Shown piece after piece: positions 8,843-17,531 of a DNA stretch of 64,000 bases. Made by a program: the position numbers and the translations under genes. The stretch comes from Lujinxingia vulgaris. GTDB taxonomy: Bacteria > Myxococcota_A > Bradymonadia > Bradymonadales > Bradymonadaceae. The notes below the pieces were generated by a model. It was not told the origin of the DNA. It ran no database searches and saw only the letters and a program-made list of their open reading frames with translations. The DNA is taken from assembly GCF_007997015.1 (NCBI RefSeq), contig NZ_VOSM01000002.1, positions 372,001 through 436,000 of the forward strand, written 5' to 3'. Numbering within the stretch: the first letter of the stretch is position 1; the number at the start of each line of letters is the position of its first letter.

Positions 8843-9841
8843 TCAGCCGTTGATCAAGGTGCTCATCAGGGCTTTCTGGACGTGCAGGCGGTTTTCGGCC
8901 TCATCGATGACCAGGGAGTTGGGGCCATCGATGACCTCGTCGGTGACTTTGACGTTGCGGCGACAGGGCAGGCAGTGGCTGAAGAGGCCATTGTCGGTGT
9001 GCGCCATCTTCTCGGCGTCGACGATGAAGTGTTTGTGGGCGTCGCGCACCGGCTTCTCTTCGTCCCAGCGGCCGAAGTAGGGGAGCGCGCCCCAGGACTT
9101 GGCGTAGACCACGTGGGCGCCGGAGTAGGCCTCTTCGATGTTATGGGTCACCGTGAGGTTTCGGCCCTGCTCGGAGGTGTACTGGCGCGCAAGCCCCATG
9201 TAGCGCTCATCAAGGATATAATCCTCATTGGGGCAGAGCAGCGTCACGTCCATGCCGAACTTCGAGGCGATGAGCAGCGCGGAGTTGGCCACCGCGGTGT
9301 TCAGCGGCTTGGGGTGGTAGGTCCAGGTGAGCACGAACTTCATGCCGTCGACCATGCCCAGGCGCTCCTGCAGCGTGAGCATCAGCGCGAGCTCCTGGCA
9401 GGGGTGGGTGATGGTCTCCATGTTGATGACGGGCACGGTGGCGTGTTCGGCAAACGCGTTGATGACGCGATCCTGGCGGTCGACCTGCCAGTCTTCAAAT
9501 TGCGGGAAGGCGCGCACCGCGATCAGATCGCAGTAGCGCGAGAGAACGCGGGCGGCTTCGCGCACGTGCTCTTCGGCGGTCTGGTCCATGACCGAGCCCA
9601 GCTCAAACTCCATCGGCCAGGAGCCCTTGCCGGGCTCCAGTACCACGGCGTGGGCGCCCATCTGGTGGGCGCCGATGTCGAAGGAGGAGCGGGTGCGCAA
9701 CGAGGGGTTAAAGAAGATCAGGGCGATCGTCTTGTTGCGCAGACGCGCCTGGTAGGGCTCCGCCTTGAGGTTGCGGGCGTCGTCGAGGATCGACTGCAGT
9801 CGAGGACGGCTCCAGTCGGCGGTGGTCAGAAAGTGTTGCAT
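8843..9841 (-). CDS. argF': N-acetylornithine carbamoyltransferase (AOTCase)
   Basis: Transfers the carbamoyl group to N-acetylornithine, giving N-acetylcitrulline. It has the carbamoyl-phosphate motif [12 protein letters not shown], the ITHPCQE motif and HCLP. In place of the ornithine-binding SMG loop of ordinary OTCase it has the proline-rich segment [16 protein letters not shown], diagnostic of the AOTCase/SOTCase group. Residue Glu90 (TAEEHV) aligns with Glu92 of the Xanthomonas enzyme, which selects N-acetyl over N-succinyl ornithine (from memory of published mutants). The lysine carboxylated in Xanthomonas is present (RRNVK). The ATG at 9841 has GGAG five bases upstream. A longer in-frame extension to 9910 lacks a site. 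It heads the arg cluster. Confidence 0.93.
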   Translation of the reverse strand: MQHFLTTADWSRPRLQSILDDARNLKAEPYQARLRNKTIALIFFNPSLRTRSSFDIGAHQMGAHAVVLEPGKGSWPMEFELGSVMDQTAEEHVREAARVLSRYCDLIAVRAFPQFEDWQVDRQDRVINAFAEHATVPVINMETITHPCQELALMLTLQERLGMVDGMKFVLTWTYHPKPLNTAVANSALLIASKFGMDVTLLCPNEDYILDERYMGLARQYTSEQGRNLTVTHNIEEAYSGAHVVYAKSWGALPYFGRWDEEKPVRDAHKHFIVDAEKMAHTDNGLFSHCLPCRRNVKVTDEVIDGPNSLVIDEAENRLHVQKALMSTLING

Positions 9842-9864
9842 GCGCGCTCCATCATCGGCCGAGG

Positions 9865-9883
9865 GGCGGCGCTTTGCGCCGCC
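9865..9883 (-). other. 8-bp hairpin between PP2C gene and arg cluster
   Basis: GGCGGCGC (9865-9872) pairs with GCGCCGCC (9876-9883) around TTT in the 81-base gap between the PP2C stop and the carbamoyltransferase start. No T-run follows on the minus strand, so it is more likely a leader or processing hairpin than a terminator. The role is unknown. Confidence 0.35.
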
Positions 9884-9922
9884 GGTCAAGGTCGCGGATG
9901 GTAGGAGCAAAGCGCAGGCGGG

Positions 9923-10756
9923 TCAACGCCCCGGGGTGTGGGTCTCGACGAGCAGGGCGGTGAGGTTGTCGGGGGCACCGCGGCTTAAGGTGAGCTGGGC
10001 GATGGCCTGACAGGCCGCGCTTAAGTCATCGGCGTGGCCGCGCAAGACCGAAGCCAGCTCATCGTCGCTCAGCGCGTTGTGAACCCCGTCGGTGGTGGCC
10101 AGGAAGATGTCGCCGGGCTCAAGCGGGGAGAACGCCACGCTGACATCGACGCAGTACTGGCTTCCCACCGCGCGCGTGAGCACGTGTTTGTAGGGGAAGT
10201 TGGCGATGAACTCGGCGGCGTCCGACGAGGTGATGTTATGGCGCTCCAATGTCTCTTCGAGCAGAGAATGATCGCGAGTCAGGCGCTCCAGCCGGCCCTG
10301 GCGCAGGCGGTAGAGACGGCTGTCGCCAACATGGGCCCAGTAGGCGCGGGTCTCATCGAAGGTCAGCGCGACCAGCGTGGTGCCCATGCCACGGTGGGCA
10401 CCGCGTTCAGCGGCCTCCTGGTAGACGGCGGCATTGGCGAATTTGATGCCGGCGACGAGGTTGTGCTGCAACGAGCGTCGGTCCTGCGGGGTGCTCTCGA
10501 TCATATCGCCCACCTCGTTGAAGTAGGCCGCCAGAGTCTCAATGGCGAGGGTTGCAGCGAGCTCGCCGCCCTCGTGACCGCCCATGCCGTCGGCCACCGC
10601 GTAGAGGCGGTGCGAGGGATAGAGCAGGTAGACATCCTGATTGACGGTGCGGCGCAGACCGATGTCGGTGATGGCCGCAAAGCGCAGCTCCCAGCCGGCG
10701 CTGCGGGCGCTATCTTGGGTGGATGCGGCGTGGGCGGCGGCCTGGGAGGTGTGCAT
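9923..10756 (-). CDS. PP2C-family serine/threonine phosphatase
   Basis: A Stp/PrpC-type, Mn/Mg-dependent protein phosphatase of 277 residues. Family motifs run in order: RRTVNQD, VADGMGGHEGGELA, the MGTTLVAL strand, VGDSRLYRLRQG, ITSSDAAEF, TTDGVHNALSDDEL and GAPDNLTALLV, supplying the acidic metal ligands. It would oppose Hanks-type Ser/Thr kinases, which are abundant in myxobacteria, but no kinase is adjacent. The ATG at 10756 follows GGAGC at the right distance. A GTG at 10789 lacks one. No membrane segment is seen, so it is cytosolic. Confidence 0.92.
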   Translation of the reverse strand: MHTSQAAAHAASTQDSARSAGWELRFAAITDIGLRRTVNQDVYLLYPSHRLYAVADGMGGHEGGELAATLAIETLAAYFNEVGDMIESTPQDRRSLQHNLVAGIKFANAAVYQEAAERGAHRGMGTTLVALTFDETRAYWAHVGDSRLYRLRQGRLERLTRDHSLLEETLERHNITSSDAAEFIANFPYKHVLTRAVGSQYCVDVSVAFSPLEPGDIFLATTDGVHNALSDDELASVLRGHADDLSAACQAIAQLTLSRGAPDNLTALLVETHTPGR

Positions 10757-10913
10757 GGCAAGCTCCGATGGTGCAATAAGGGGGCGCACGCACGCGCACT
10801 CCGGCGCCTGAGATCATCCCCCCGGGATGTGATGGTCGGTCGAGAGAAACTTCAGAAAAGGTAATCCCGAGCGCCGTCGCGGCCAACGTTTTCGACCCGG
10901 CCGCCGATGTGCC

Positions 10914-10951
10914 GGAAAAAAAACACCCCCTGCACGTCGAGGTGCAGGGGG
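10914..10951 (-). terminator. intrinsic terminator of mdh
   Basis: A 10-base stem (10926-10935 with 10942-10951, CCCCCTGCAC/GTGCAGGGGG) with a six-base loop. Read on the minus strand it is followed by GTG and then eight consecutive T. It lies 63 bases past the mdh stop. Confidence 0.9.
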
Positions 10952-11013
10952 GGGCACGATGAGGGGAGCTTCACACGTTGTGGCGAGCCCTCATCGGCGT
11001 ACTGCCGAACCCA

Positions 11014-12000
11014 TTACTTGAGCAGGTCGGCGACCACTTCGCGCTCTTCGATGAGCTGCGCTTCGGTGACCTTGAGCTTCTCTTTGGAGAAGTCGTTGAG
11101 CTCGATGCCCTGCACGATCTCGTAGCCACCCTTGCCGTCGCAGCGCACCGGGAAGGAGTAGATCAGCCCTTCCTGCACTCCGTAGGAGCCGTCGGAGGGC
11201 ACGGCCATGGCGTGGAAGTCGTCTTCGGGGGTGACGGTGAACCAGTCGCGCACGTGGTCGATCAGCGCGTTGGCGGCGCTGGCCGCCGAGGAGGAGCCAC
11301 GCGCCTTAATGATCGCCGCGCCGCGCTGCTGCACCGTCGAGATGAACTCGCCCTTGAGCCACTCGTGATCACTGATGACCTCGGTGGTGGGCTTGCCACC
11401 GATGGTGGCGTTGAAGAAGTCCGGGTACATCGTGTTGGAGTGGTTACCCCAGATGCCCATCTTCTTGACGTCGGCCACAGCCACACCGGCCTTGGTAGCC
11501 AGCTGGCTCTTGGCGCGGTTCTCGTCGAGGCGAGTCATGGCGGTGAAGCGCTCGTTGGGAACGTCGGGGGCGCTGTGCATGGCGATCAGAGCGTTGGTAT
11601 TGCAGGGGTTGGCGACCACGGCCACGCGCACATCGTCGGCGGCGTTGTCGTTGATGGCCTTGCCCTGGCCGGTGAAGATCGGGCCGTTGGCGCGGATCAG
11701 GTCGGCGCGCTCCATGCCCTGCTTACGCGGCATCCCGCCCACGAGAAGCGCGAGGTTGGCGCCGTCGAAGCCCTTGTTGAGATCGTCGGTGAGGATCATG
11801 TCCTGCAGCAGCGGGAAGGCGCAGTCGTTGATCTCCATAGCGACCCCTTCCAGGGCCTGCATCGCCGGGGTGATCTCGATGAGTTGAAGGATCACCGGGG
11901 TGTCCTTGCCCAGCAGGTCGCCGGAAGCGATGCGGAAAAGCAGAGAGTAGTCGATCGAACCGGCAGCACCGGTGACAGCAACGCGGACGGGCTTCGTCAT
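11014..12000 (-). CDS. mdh: malate dehydrogenase
   Basis: Oxidises malate to oxaloacetate with NAD in the TCA cycle. The Rossmann start ([16 protein letters not shown]), the malate-selective arginine loop ([14 protein letters not shown]), [12 protein letters not shown], the [12 protein letters not shown] arginine and the catalytic histidine in [12 protein letters not shown] are all present. At 328 residues it is the usual length of the bacterial/cytosolic-type enzyme. The ATG at 12000 has AGGAG nearby. Oddity: the third glycine position of the nucleotide loop is Asp (GAAGSID), where relatives have Gly, Ser or Ala. The gene is monocistronic with its own terminator and a plausible promoter at 12061-12089. 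Confidence 0.96.
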   Translation of the reverse strand: MTKPVRVAVTGAAGSIDYSLLFRIASGDLLGKDTPVILQLIEITPAMQALEGVAMEINDCAFPLLQDMILTDDLNKGFDGANLALLVGGMPRKQGMERADLIRANGPIFTGQGKAINDNAADDVRVAVVANPCNTNALIAMHSAPDVPNERFTAMTRLDENRAKSQLATKAGVAVADVKKMGIWGNHSNTMYPDFFNATIGGKPTTEVISDHEWLKGEFISTVQQRGAAIIKARGSSSAASAANALIDHVRDWFTVTPEDDFHAMAVPSDGSYGVQEGLIYSFPVRCDGKGGYEIVQGIELNDFSKEKLKVTEAQLIEEREVVADLLK

Positions 12001-12060
12001 AAAAGAGCTCCTGATACAGCAGCAAGTTAAGGGTGGGGCGGGCCAAAAATAGACGCCGAA

Positions 12061-12089
12061 GGGGTAAGTCCTGACCACCCGGGTGTCAA
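12061..12089 (-). promoter_or_regulatory. candidate sigma-70 promoter of mdh
   Basis: On the minus strand a perfect TTGACA (12089-12084) is followed after 17 bases by TACCCC (12066-12061). The -35 is excellent and the -10 is poor, so confidence is moderate. It lies about 60 bases upstream of the mdh start. Confidence 0.45.
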
Positions 12090-12159
12090 GCCAGGCAGGC
12101 CAATTTTGCGTCTTCTGACGTGAGGGTGACGCTCACTTTATCCAGGCGCCGGGCCGACT

Positions 12160-13332
12160 TCAGCGCTCCTCGCCAGGGGCGGAGGGCTCGCTGAGATTTT
12201 CCCAATGAAGGGTCACCTCCGACTGCTCCAGGAGCCGCTCGCTCATGGTCGTCCAGGCATCCTCCCGGGCCTCAAATTGCAGGCGTTCCAGCAGGAGCTC
12301 TTCTACCTTCTCAAAGGGGATCAGCCCGGCCTCGTGGCGCGTGTGGGTCCAGACAAACATCCAGAGCCCCCGATGTTCAAAGGGCTCAGAGAGCTGGTCG
12401 ACCTCCTGCTCAAAGGCCACGTCGGCCAGCGGGCTTGCATCCGGGCTTCGTGCGTCTTCTTCGGTGACGGAGACCAACCCGTAGATCGGATCGCGGTGCC
12501 GCTCAAAGAGCGCGTCGCGATCGGCGCCCTCGGCGGTGAATTGCTCGTGAAGTTCGGCGATGTAATCCCGGGCAGGTTGGCCCTCGGCGGCGTCGCGGGC
12601 GCTGATGACCCGGGCCTCGACGACCGCCTGAGTCTGAAACTCCTCGGGGTGCGCCTGGTGGTAGTCACGGGCGTCGCCGCGATCGGGCAGCGTCTGCCCC
12701 AGGCGCTGCATCGCGCCGTCGATGAGAAGGTTGTCGACGGCCTGCTTGCGTCCGAAGGTCGGGTCGTTTTCCCAGCGTTCGCGCAGCGGCGCGAGGTCGG
12801 CATCGTCGCCCCTGCGGGCGCGAACCTCTGCCTCTTGCTGCAGGCGCAGTCTTGCGCGCTCCGCCTCAATGGCCTCCTCGTCGGGGGCAAAGGCGTTGAG
12901 GAGAAGTTGGCGCTGGATCACCTTTTTGAGCGCGTTGTTGATCGCGTAGTCATGGCTCCCGTCTTCGTTGGGCTTGCCGGCAAAGTAGTCGAGCTGCTCG
13001 TGGTAGGCCCGGGCGCTGACGGAGACGCCACCGACCGTAGCGACCGGCCCGGTGGCCCGGGTGCTGAGACCATCGGGCAGCCGGAAGTAGATATGGTGAA
13101 GTTCCGCGCGATCGGGGTCTTCGTTCGCGTCGACCACCTCTTCGGCCCTTTCTTCCGAAGATGGCGTCTGCGTCTTTTCATCGGGCACAGACTCCGATGG
13201 TGCGGCGACGTCAACGTCGGCGTCCTGTGAGGGCGTGTTGGTGGAGCACCCCGTGGCGGTAGCGAGCGCGAGGATGGCGATACCCGGGATGATGCGACAC
13301 GACGTCTGGCGAGCGATCTGCATAACATTCAT
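12160..13332 (-). CDS. parvulin-like (SurA/PpiC-related) lipoprotein, degenerate
   Basis: A lipoprotein of 390 residues (lipobox ATATG-Cys) followed by an acidic Ser/Glu linker and then a SurA-like N-terminal helical region (ATGPVATVGGVSVSARAYHEQLDYF, ALKKVIQRQLLLNAF). It parallels the adjacent parvulin lipoprotein downstream of uvrC, which has the same lead-in ([16 protein letters not shown]). The peptidyl-prolyl isomerase domain is eroded: the canonical HIL strand, GGDLG and GWHI segments of parvulins are replaced (VVEARVISAR, YGLVSVTEEDARS, RGLWMFVWT). It is likely a periplasmic chaperone without isomerase activity, anchored in a membrane. The start could also be the ATG at 13323. Confidence 0.65.
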   Translation of the reverse strand: MNVMQIARQTSCRIIPGIAILALATATGCSTNTPSQDADVDVAAPSESVPDEKTQTPSSEERAEEVVDANEDPDRAELHHIYFRLPDGLSTRATGPVATVGGVSVSARAYHEQLDYFAGKPNEDGSHDYAINNALKKVIQRQLLLNAFAPDEEAIEAERARLRLQQEAEVRARRGDDADLAPLRERWENDPTFGRKQAVDNLLIDGAMQRLGQTLPDRGDARDYHQAHPEEFQTQAVVEARVISARDAAEGQPARDYIAELHEQFTAEGADRDALFERHRDPIYGLVSVTEEDARSPDASPLADVAFEQEVDQLSEPFEHRGLWMFVWTHTRHEAGLIPFEKVEELLLERLQFEAREDAWTTMSERLLEQSEVTLHWENLSEPSAPGEER

Positions 13333-13480
13333 CTTCTTCAGCAAAGGTCAGCCTGGGGTGCGAGGGCGTGGGTTTCCGGGGGGGCAAAGCGACGTCATAA
13401 CGCTGCGGGTATTCAAAAAGTATTGGTCTTTTTGACCTGTGCCGGATGCCCGAAACACAGCAAGCCTTGAGGACAGGAAA

Positions 13481-13515
13481 ACAAAAAACGGCGCCCTTCC
13501 GAGGGAAGGACGCCG
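13481..13515 (-). terminator. intrinsic terminator of the parvulin lipoprotein gene
   Basis: CGGCG-C-CCTTCC (13489-13500) pairs with GGAAGG-A-CGCCG (13504-13515) with one C/A mismatch and a three-base loop. On the minus strand a T-rich tract (GTTTTTTG) follows. It lies about 50 bases past the stop of the gene ending at 13567. Confidence 0.85.
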
Positions 13516-13566
13516 CGTGTATTTCAAACAGGGTCTGTCTGGTGGTCGCTGCCTCATGTGCTGAAT

Positions 13567-14655
13567 TTATTGAATATTCTCGGGGTAGGTCTCGATCTCG
13601 GCCTCCTCGCGAAGCTGCGCCACGTAGGTGCCCAGCGACTCCTGGAGGGCCTGGTTGCGAAGCTCGCGGGTGAGCTGATCTTTGACCGAATCAAAGGTCA
13701 TCACCTCTTCGTCGCTGCGCTCGGTGACCTGAATGATGTGCCAGCCGAAGTCGGAGCGGACCGGCTCAGAGATCTCGTCGACCTGCAGCGCGAAGGCAGC
13801 CTCCTCAAACTCGGGGACCATGCGGCCGCGGCCAAACGAGCCCAGATCGCCGCCGGCCTGCGCCGAGCCGTCGTCGGAGTTTTCGCGGGCCACGTCGGCG
13901 AAGTCATCGCCGCCGGTGACGCGGGCGTGCAGCTCCTGGGCTTCCTGGCGGGCGGCCTCCCAATCTTCGGGGTTCTCCGAGTCGACGCGCACCAGGATGT
14001 GGCGCGCGCGGACCTCTTCGCCGCGGGTGAACGCCTCGGGGTTCTCATTGTAGAAGGTCTGCGCTTCCTCTTCGTCGGGGAGCTCAAGCCCGTCGGCCAT
14101 CAGGATCTTCTCGATGGCCACGGCCTGGTAAACCGACTCGCGGATCTCTTCGGGGCTGATGCCGGCCTGGGCGATGTACTCATCGAAGTCGATCTCTTCG
14201 CCGTACATCTCCAGCGCGCTGGCCTCAAACTCCTCGCGGTACTCCTGGAGGCGCGCGTCGATCTCTTCCTGGCTGGGCTCGACGCCGGACTGCTCGATGG
14301 CCTGGTTGACCAGGCGCTGATCGATGAGGTTTTCGATGATCTGCGAGGACATCTGCTGGAGGAGCTCCGGGGGAAGCTGGGCCTGGGCCTGCAGCATGGC
14401 GACCTGGGCGTTGAACTCCTCGGCGCCGATCTCTTCACCGTTGACGCTGGCCACCGGGCCAACCGCCGAGATCGAGCCCGCGCTCTCCGGCTGCGCATCC
14501 TCCGGTGAGCTCTGGGCCGCTTCGTTATCGAGGCCGGCTGAGCGGTACTGCGGGGCCTCGCTGCTGGCCGGCTCATCGGGCACCGGCGCGTTGGAGGAGC
14601 AGGCCGCCAGAAGCAGCGCCAGGATGGACGTGAGCGCAGTCTTTTTCAAAAACAT
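13567..14655 (-). CDS. peptidyl-prolyl isomerase (SurA/PrsA-like) lipoprotein
   Basis: A parvulin-type chaperone-isomerase attached by lipid to a membrane and working in the periplasm. Signal peptide and lipobox: [19 protein letters not shown]. After an acidic, low-complexity linker comes a SurA_N-like helical domain ([32 protein letters not shown]) and a complete rotamase domain: [58 protein letters not shown]. The ATG at 14655 has GGAG seven bases upstream. An ATG at 14667 also has GGAG, so the exact start is uncertain by four codons. It probably folds outer-membrane or exported proteins, of which this window has many. It is paralogous to the degenerate neighbour downstream. Confidence 0.88.
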   Translation of the reverse strand: MFLKKTALTSILALLLAACSSNAPVPDEPASSEAPQYRSAGLDNEAAQSSPEDAQPESAGSISAVGPVASVNGEEIGAEEFNAQVAMLQAQAQLPPELLQQMSSQIIENLIDQRLVNQAIEQSGVEPSQEEIDARLQEYREEFEASALEMYGEEIDFDEYIAQAGISPEEIRESVYQAVAIEKILMADGLELPDEEEAQTFYNENPEAFTRGEEVRARHILVRVDSENPEDWEAARQEAQELHARVTGGDDFADVARENSDDGSAQAGGDLGSFGRGRMVPEFEEAAFALQVDEISEPVRSDFGWHIIQVTERSDEEVMTFDSVKDQLTRELRNQALQESLGTYVAQLREEAEIETYPENIQ

Positions 14656-14916
14656 AGCAATCTCCATGACGAGCTCCGCAACATCGGAGCGAGCGAAGCA
14701 AGGGGAACAAAAAGGCGCGCCGGGCTTTGACGCATCCGTGGCGAGCAACGTTGAAATCGCTGTGTAGCATAAGGTGGGAGCAGGCGCACGTTCGGGGGAT
14801 GGTGGTCGCGACGCGGGCAGCGCCTGCAAAACGTCTTTAAAAGGTAGGGGCGAGGAAGACCCTTCCAAGCGTGCAAGGCCCGCGCGGCGGGCACCCGGCG
14901 CGGATCGCCCCCGGCA

Positions 14917-16818
14917 TCACTGAGCCGAAGACTCGCCCTCGCCCGGAGGATGAAAAAAGCCGCGGATCGCCTCGGCGGTCGAGGGGCCGACGCCTTCAAC
15001 GGCCTGAAGTTCCTCGAGGGTCGCGGCCTTGATCTTCACGAGACTTCCGAAATGGCGCAGCAAGACGCGTTTGGTCTTGGGGCCAATGCCCGGGATGTCG
15101 TCGAGGCTGGAGCGCAGGCTGGCCTTGCGCCGAAGTTGTTTATGAAAGCCGATGGCAAAGTCGTGCGCCTCGTCGCGCACCCGCTGCAACAGATAGAGTT
15201 CGGCGGAGTTCTGACGCAGCACCACCGGGTTTTTGCGCCCCGGCAAAAACACGCGCTCCGGGCTGCGGGTGACCTCCGGATCGTCAAAACCCACCTCGTC
15301 GACGCGGCTCTTGGCTAAAGAGACCACATCGATCTGGTGCAGCCCCAGATCTTCGATCACCGCCACGGCCTGCCCCAGCTGCCCCTTGCCACCGTCGACC
15401 ACAATGAGGTCGGGCGGATCATCATCGCCGTCGGCGACTTTGCGCAGGCGGCGAGTGAGCATTTCGTGCATGGAGGCAAAGTCGTCCTGCCCGTGTACCA
15501 GGCGCATCTTGTAGTGGCGGTACTCGGCCTTGGCCGGCTCCCCATCGATAAAGGCCACCAGCGAGCCCACCACCTGGGCGCCCTGCAGGTTGCTGATGTC
15601 GTAGCATTCAATGCGCCGCGGCAGGTTTTTAAGTTTGAGCCGCCCCTGCAACTTCTCGAGCAGGTCGCGGGCGCGCTCCTCTTTCGCGTGCTCCTCCTCA
15701 AAGCTATGGCGAGCGTTGGTCTGGGCGGTGGCGATCAGCGCGCGCTTGGCCCCGCGCTGCGGGCTCTGCACATAGACGCGGTGGCCGGCCAGCTCGCTGA
15801 AGAGCTCCTCAAAGGCTTCGACCTCCTCGTCCTCCAGCGTCAGCGGCAGGAGCACCTCGTTGGGCACGTGGTTGCCGGCGTTATAATAGAGGTTCAAGAA
15901 GCTCGAGAAGAGCTCCTCATCCGGGAACTCCTGGTCGGTGTACGAGAAGGACTGCGCGCCCTCCAGGCGCCCGCGACGGATAAAGAGCACCTGGAAGGTG
16001 AGCCGGTCGCCCTCGCGGTAGAAGCCGAAGGCGTCCTGGTCGACCTCCCGATGGCCCACGGCGACCTGCCGCTCGAGCACCTTCTCAATGGCCTGAATCT
16101 GGTCGCGGTAGCGCGCGGCCAACTCGAACTCGAGCTCCTCGCTGGCGCGCGCCATCTTCTCGCGCAGCCGCTCCACGAGCTCATCGCCGCGCCCCTCCAG
16201 AAACATCACCGCCTGGTTGACGTCCTGCTGGTAGCGATCTTTGTCGACGGGCAGCACGCAGGGGCCCGGACAGCGTTTGATCTGGTACTGCAGGCAGGGC
16301 CGCGAGCGGTTGCTGAGCACATGATCGGGGCAGGTGCGCAGCATGAAATGTTTGTTGAGTACCTGCAGCGTCTGACGGATCGCGTAGGCCGACGAGTAGG
16401 GCCCGAAGGTGCGCTGGCCGGGCTTTGTCTTGGTGCTCGACTTGCTGCGGATCACCTCGACCCGCGGCCACTTCTGGTTCTTATCGACGCGCAGCGAGAG
16501 GAAGGACTTATCGTCTTTAAGCTGCACGTTGTAGCGCGGCTTATGCGCCTTAATCAGGGTGTTTTCGAGGATCAGCGCTTCCTTTTCAGAGGCGGTGATG
16601 ATCGTCTCGATATCCCCCAGAATCTGCGGGAGCCGACGCACAAAAGGACGCGGATCGCCGTGCAGCTGAAAGTAGTTGCGGACGCGGTTTTTAAGGTCTT
16701 TGGCCTTGCCGATGTAGATGATGCGCCCGCGGCGGTCGCGCATCAGATAACACCCCGGCTTATGCGGGATGGTTGAGAGGCGGGCCTGGATATCGAAGGG
16801 CTCGTCGGATGCTGCCAT
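14917..16818 (-). CDS. uvrC: excinuclease ABC subunit C
   Basis: The dual-incision nuclease of nucleotide excision repair, acting with UvrA and UvrB. Domains in order: GIY-YIG nuclease (KPGCYLMRDRRGRIIYIGKAKDL, residues about 18-42), a Cys-containing linker (CPDHVLSNRSRPCLQYQIKRCPGPC), the UVR/UvrB-binding motif near residues 205-245, the RNase-H-like C-terminal nuclease (ECYDISNLQGAQVVGSLVAF, IVVDGGKGQL), and two helix-hairpin-helix motifs at the end (DDIPGIGPKTKRVLL, AVEGVGPSTAEAI). At 633 residues it is full length. It is followed on the same strand by about 260 non-coding bases and then the parvulin gene. Confidence 0.97.
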   Translation of the reverse strand: MAASDEPFDIQARLSTIPHKPGCYLMRDRRGRIIYIGKAKDLKNRVRNYFQLHGDPRPFVRRLPQILGDIETIITASEKEALILENTLIKAHKPRYNVQLKDDKSFLSLRVDKNQKWPRVEVIRSKSSTKTKPGQRTFGPYSSAYAIRQTLQVLNKHFMLRTCPDHVLSNRSRPCLQYQIKRCPGPCVLPVDKDRYQQDVNQAVMFLEGRGDELVERLREKMARASEELEFELAARYRDQIQAIEKVLERQVAVGHREVDQDAFGFYREGDRLTFQVLFIRRGRLEGAQSFSYTDQEFPDEELFSSFLNLYYNAGNHVPNEVLLPLTLEDEEVEAFEELFSELAGHRVYVQSPQRGAKRALIATAQTNARHSFEEEHAKEERARDLLEKLQGRLKLKNLPRRIECYDISNLQGAQVVGSLVAFIDGEPAKAEYRHYKMRLVHGQDDFASMHEMLTRRLRKVADGDDDPPDLIVVDGGKGQLGQAVAVIEDLGLHQIDVVSLAKSRVDEVGFDDPEVTRSPERVFLPGRKNPVVLRQNSAELYLLQRVRDEAHDFAIGFHKQLRRKASLRSSLDDIPGIGPKTKRVLLRHFGSLVKIKAATLEELQAVEGVGPSTAEAIRGFFHPPGEGESSAQ

Positions 16819-16854
16819 AGTAAGGTGAGCCGGGGTGGGGGAAACTTAAAAGAC

Positions 16855-17454
16855 TCAGGGGTCGATGCGCACCAGCGCAAACCAGGCGTTCATGGGTTTG
16901 GCCTTATAGGCGCGCCCGATGGTCACATGTTCGGAGAGGCCACGCAGGCGGTCGACCATGCCGGCGTACACAAAACGCCCCAGGCGCGCGCGGTTGTCCA
17001 GAATCTGCGGCCACTCGCCGGGGCGCTCCGGCGGGAGCTCGCGGTAGTCGATGACAAGTTCGCCCGACTCCGCGTCATCGTAGGCAACGAAGTAGCCCGG
17101 ACCGGTAATCCCCGAAAGCGTCTGGTGGTTGTAGCCCCAGAGCACCCGGCGGTTATCCGGGGCGTATTCGGCCGAGGGGGTGCAAAAGCGTTTTTGAAAA
17201 AGCCGAAAAGCTGGAAGGGTGTTGCGCCCCTCGCAGATCACCTCCTGCAGCGGGTTGGTATCTTCGGGCACAATATCAAGGGTCGTCACCGGGCGGCTGG
17301 CCGCGTCAAAGAGGCGTCGCTGCATCTTCGGGGTGAGCGCGCGCACAAACGCAAGACGCGTGGCGGCGTCGGCTTCGTCGAGTGCGCTGGCGAGCGCGTC
17401 GGTGTCGAGGGTCGGGGCACTGGCGAGTTTCTGGATGTCGGCAAGGGCGCTCAT
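16855..17454 (-). CDS. unrecognised cytosolic protein
   Basis: A protein of 199 residues with no signal peptide or membrane segment. The N-terminus is helical (ALADIQKLASAPTLDTDALASALDEADAA, two short stretches), and the rest is mixed alpha/beta with conserved-looking aromatic stretches (VLWGYNHQTLSG, GPGYFVAYDD, VIDYRELPP, GRFVYAGMVDRL). The second half looks like a compact beta-rich fold of the sort found in ligand-binding or FMN-barrel proteins, but no catalytic signature was recognised. The ATG has GGAG six bases upstream. It lies 36 bases upstream of uvrC on the same strand, so the two may be cotranscribed. Confidence 0.7.
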   Translation of the reverse strand: MSALADIQKLASAPTLDTDALASALDEADAATRLAFVRALTPKMQRRLFDAASRPVTTLDIVPEDTNPLQEVICEGRNTLPAFRLFQKRFCTPSAEYAPDNRRVLWGYNHQTLSGITGPGYFVAYDDAESGELVIDYRELPPERPGEWPQILDNRARLGRFVYAGMVDRLRGLSEHVTIGRAYKAKPMNAWFALVRIDP

Positions 17455-17531
17455 AAAGACTCCGGCAGCAGTCGGTTCAAAACGATGACGAGGCTTGAGT
17501 TCACACGATACGCCGAGGCGACGGGCGCTGA

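Noticed and set aside
8843-9841. Ordinary ornithine carbamoyltransferase
   Set aside because: It lacks the SMG loop and has the proline-rich AOTCase loop and Glu90.
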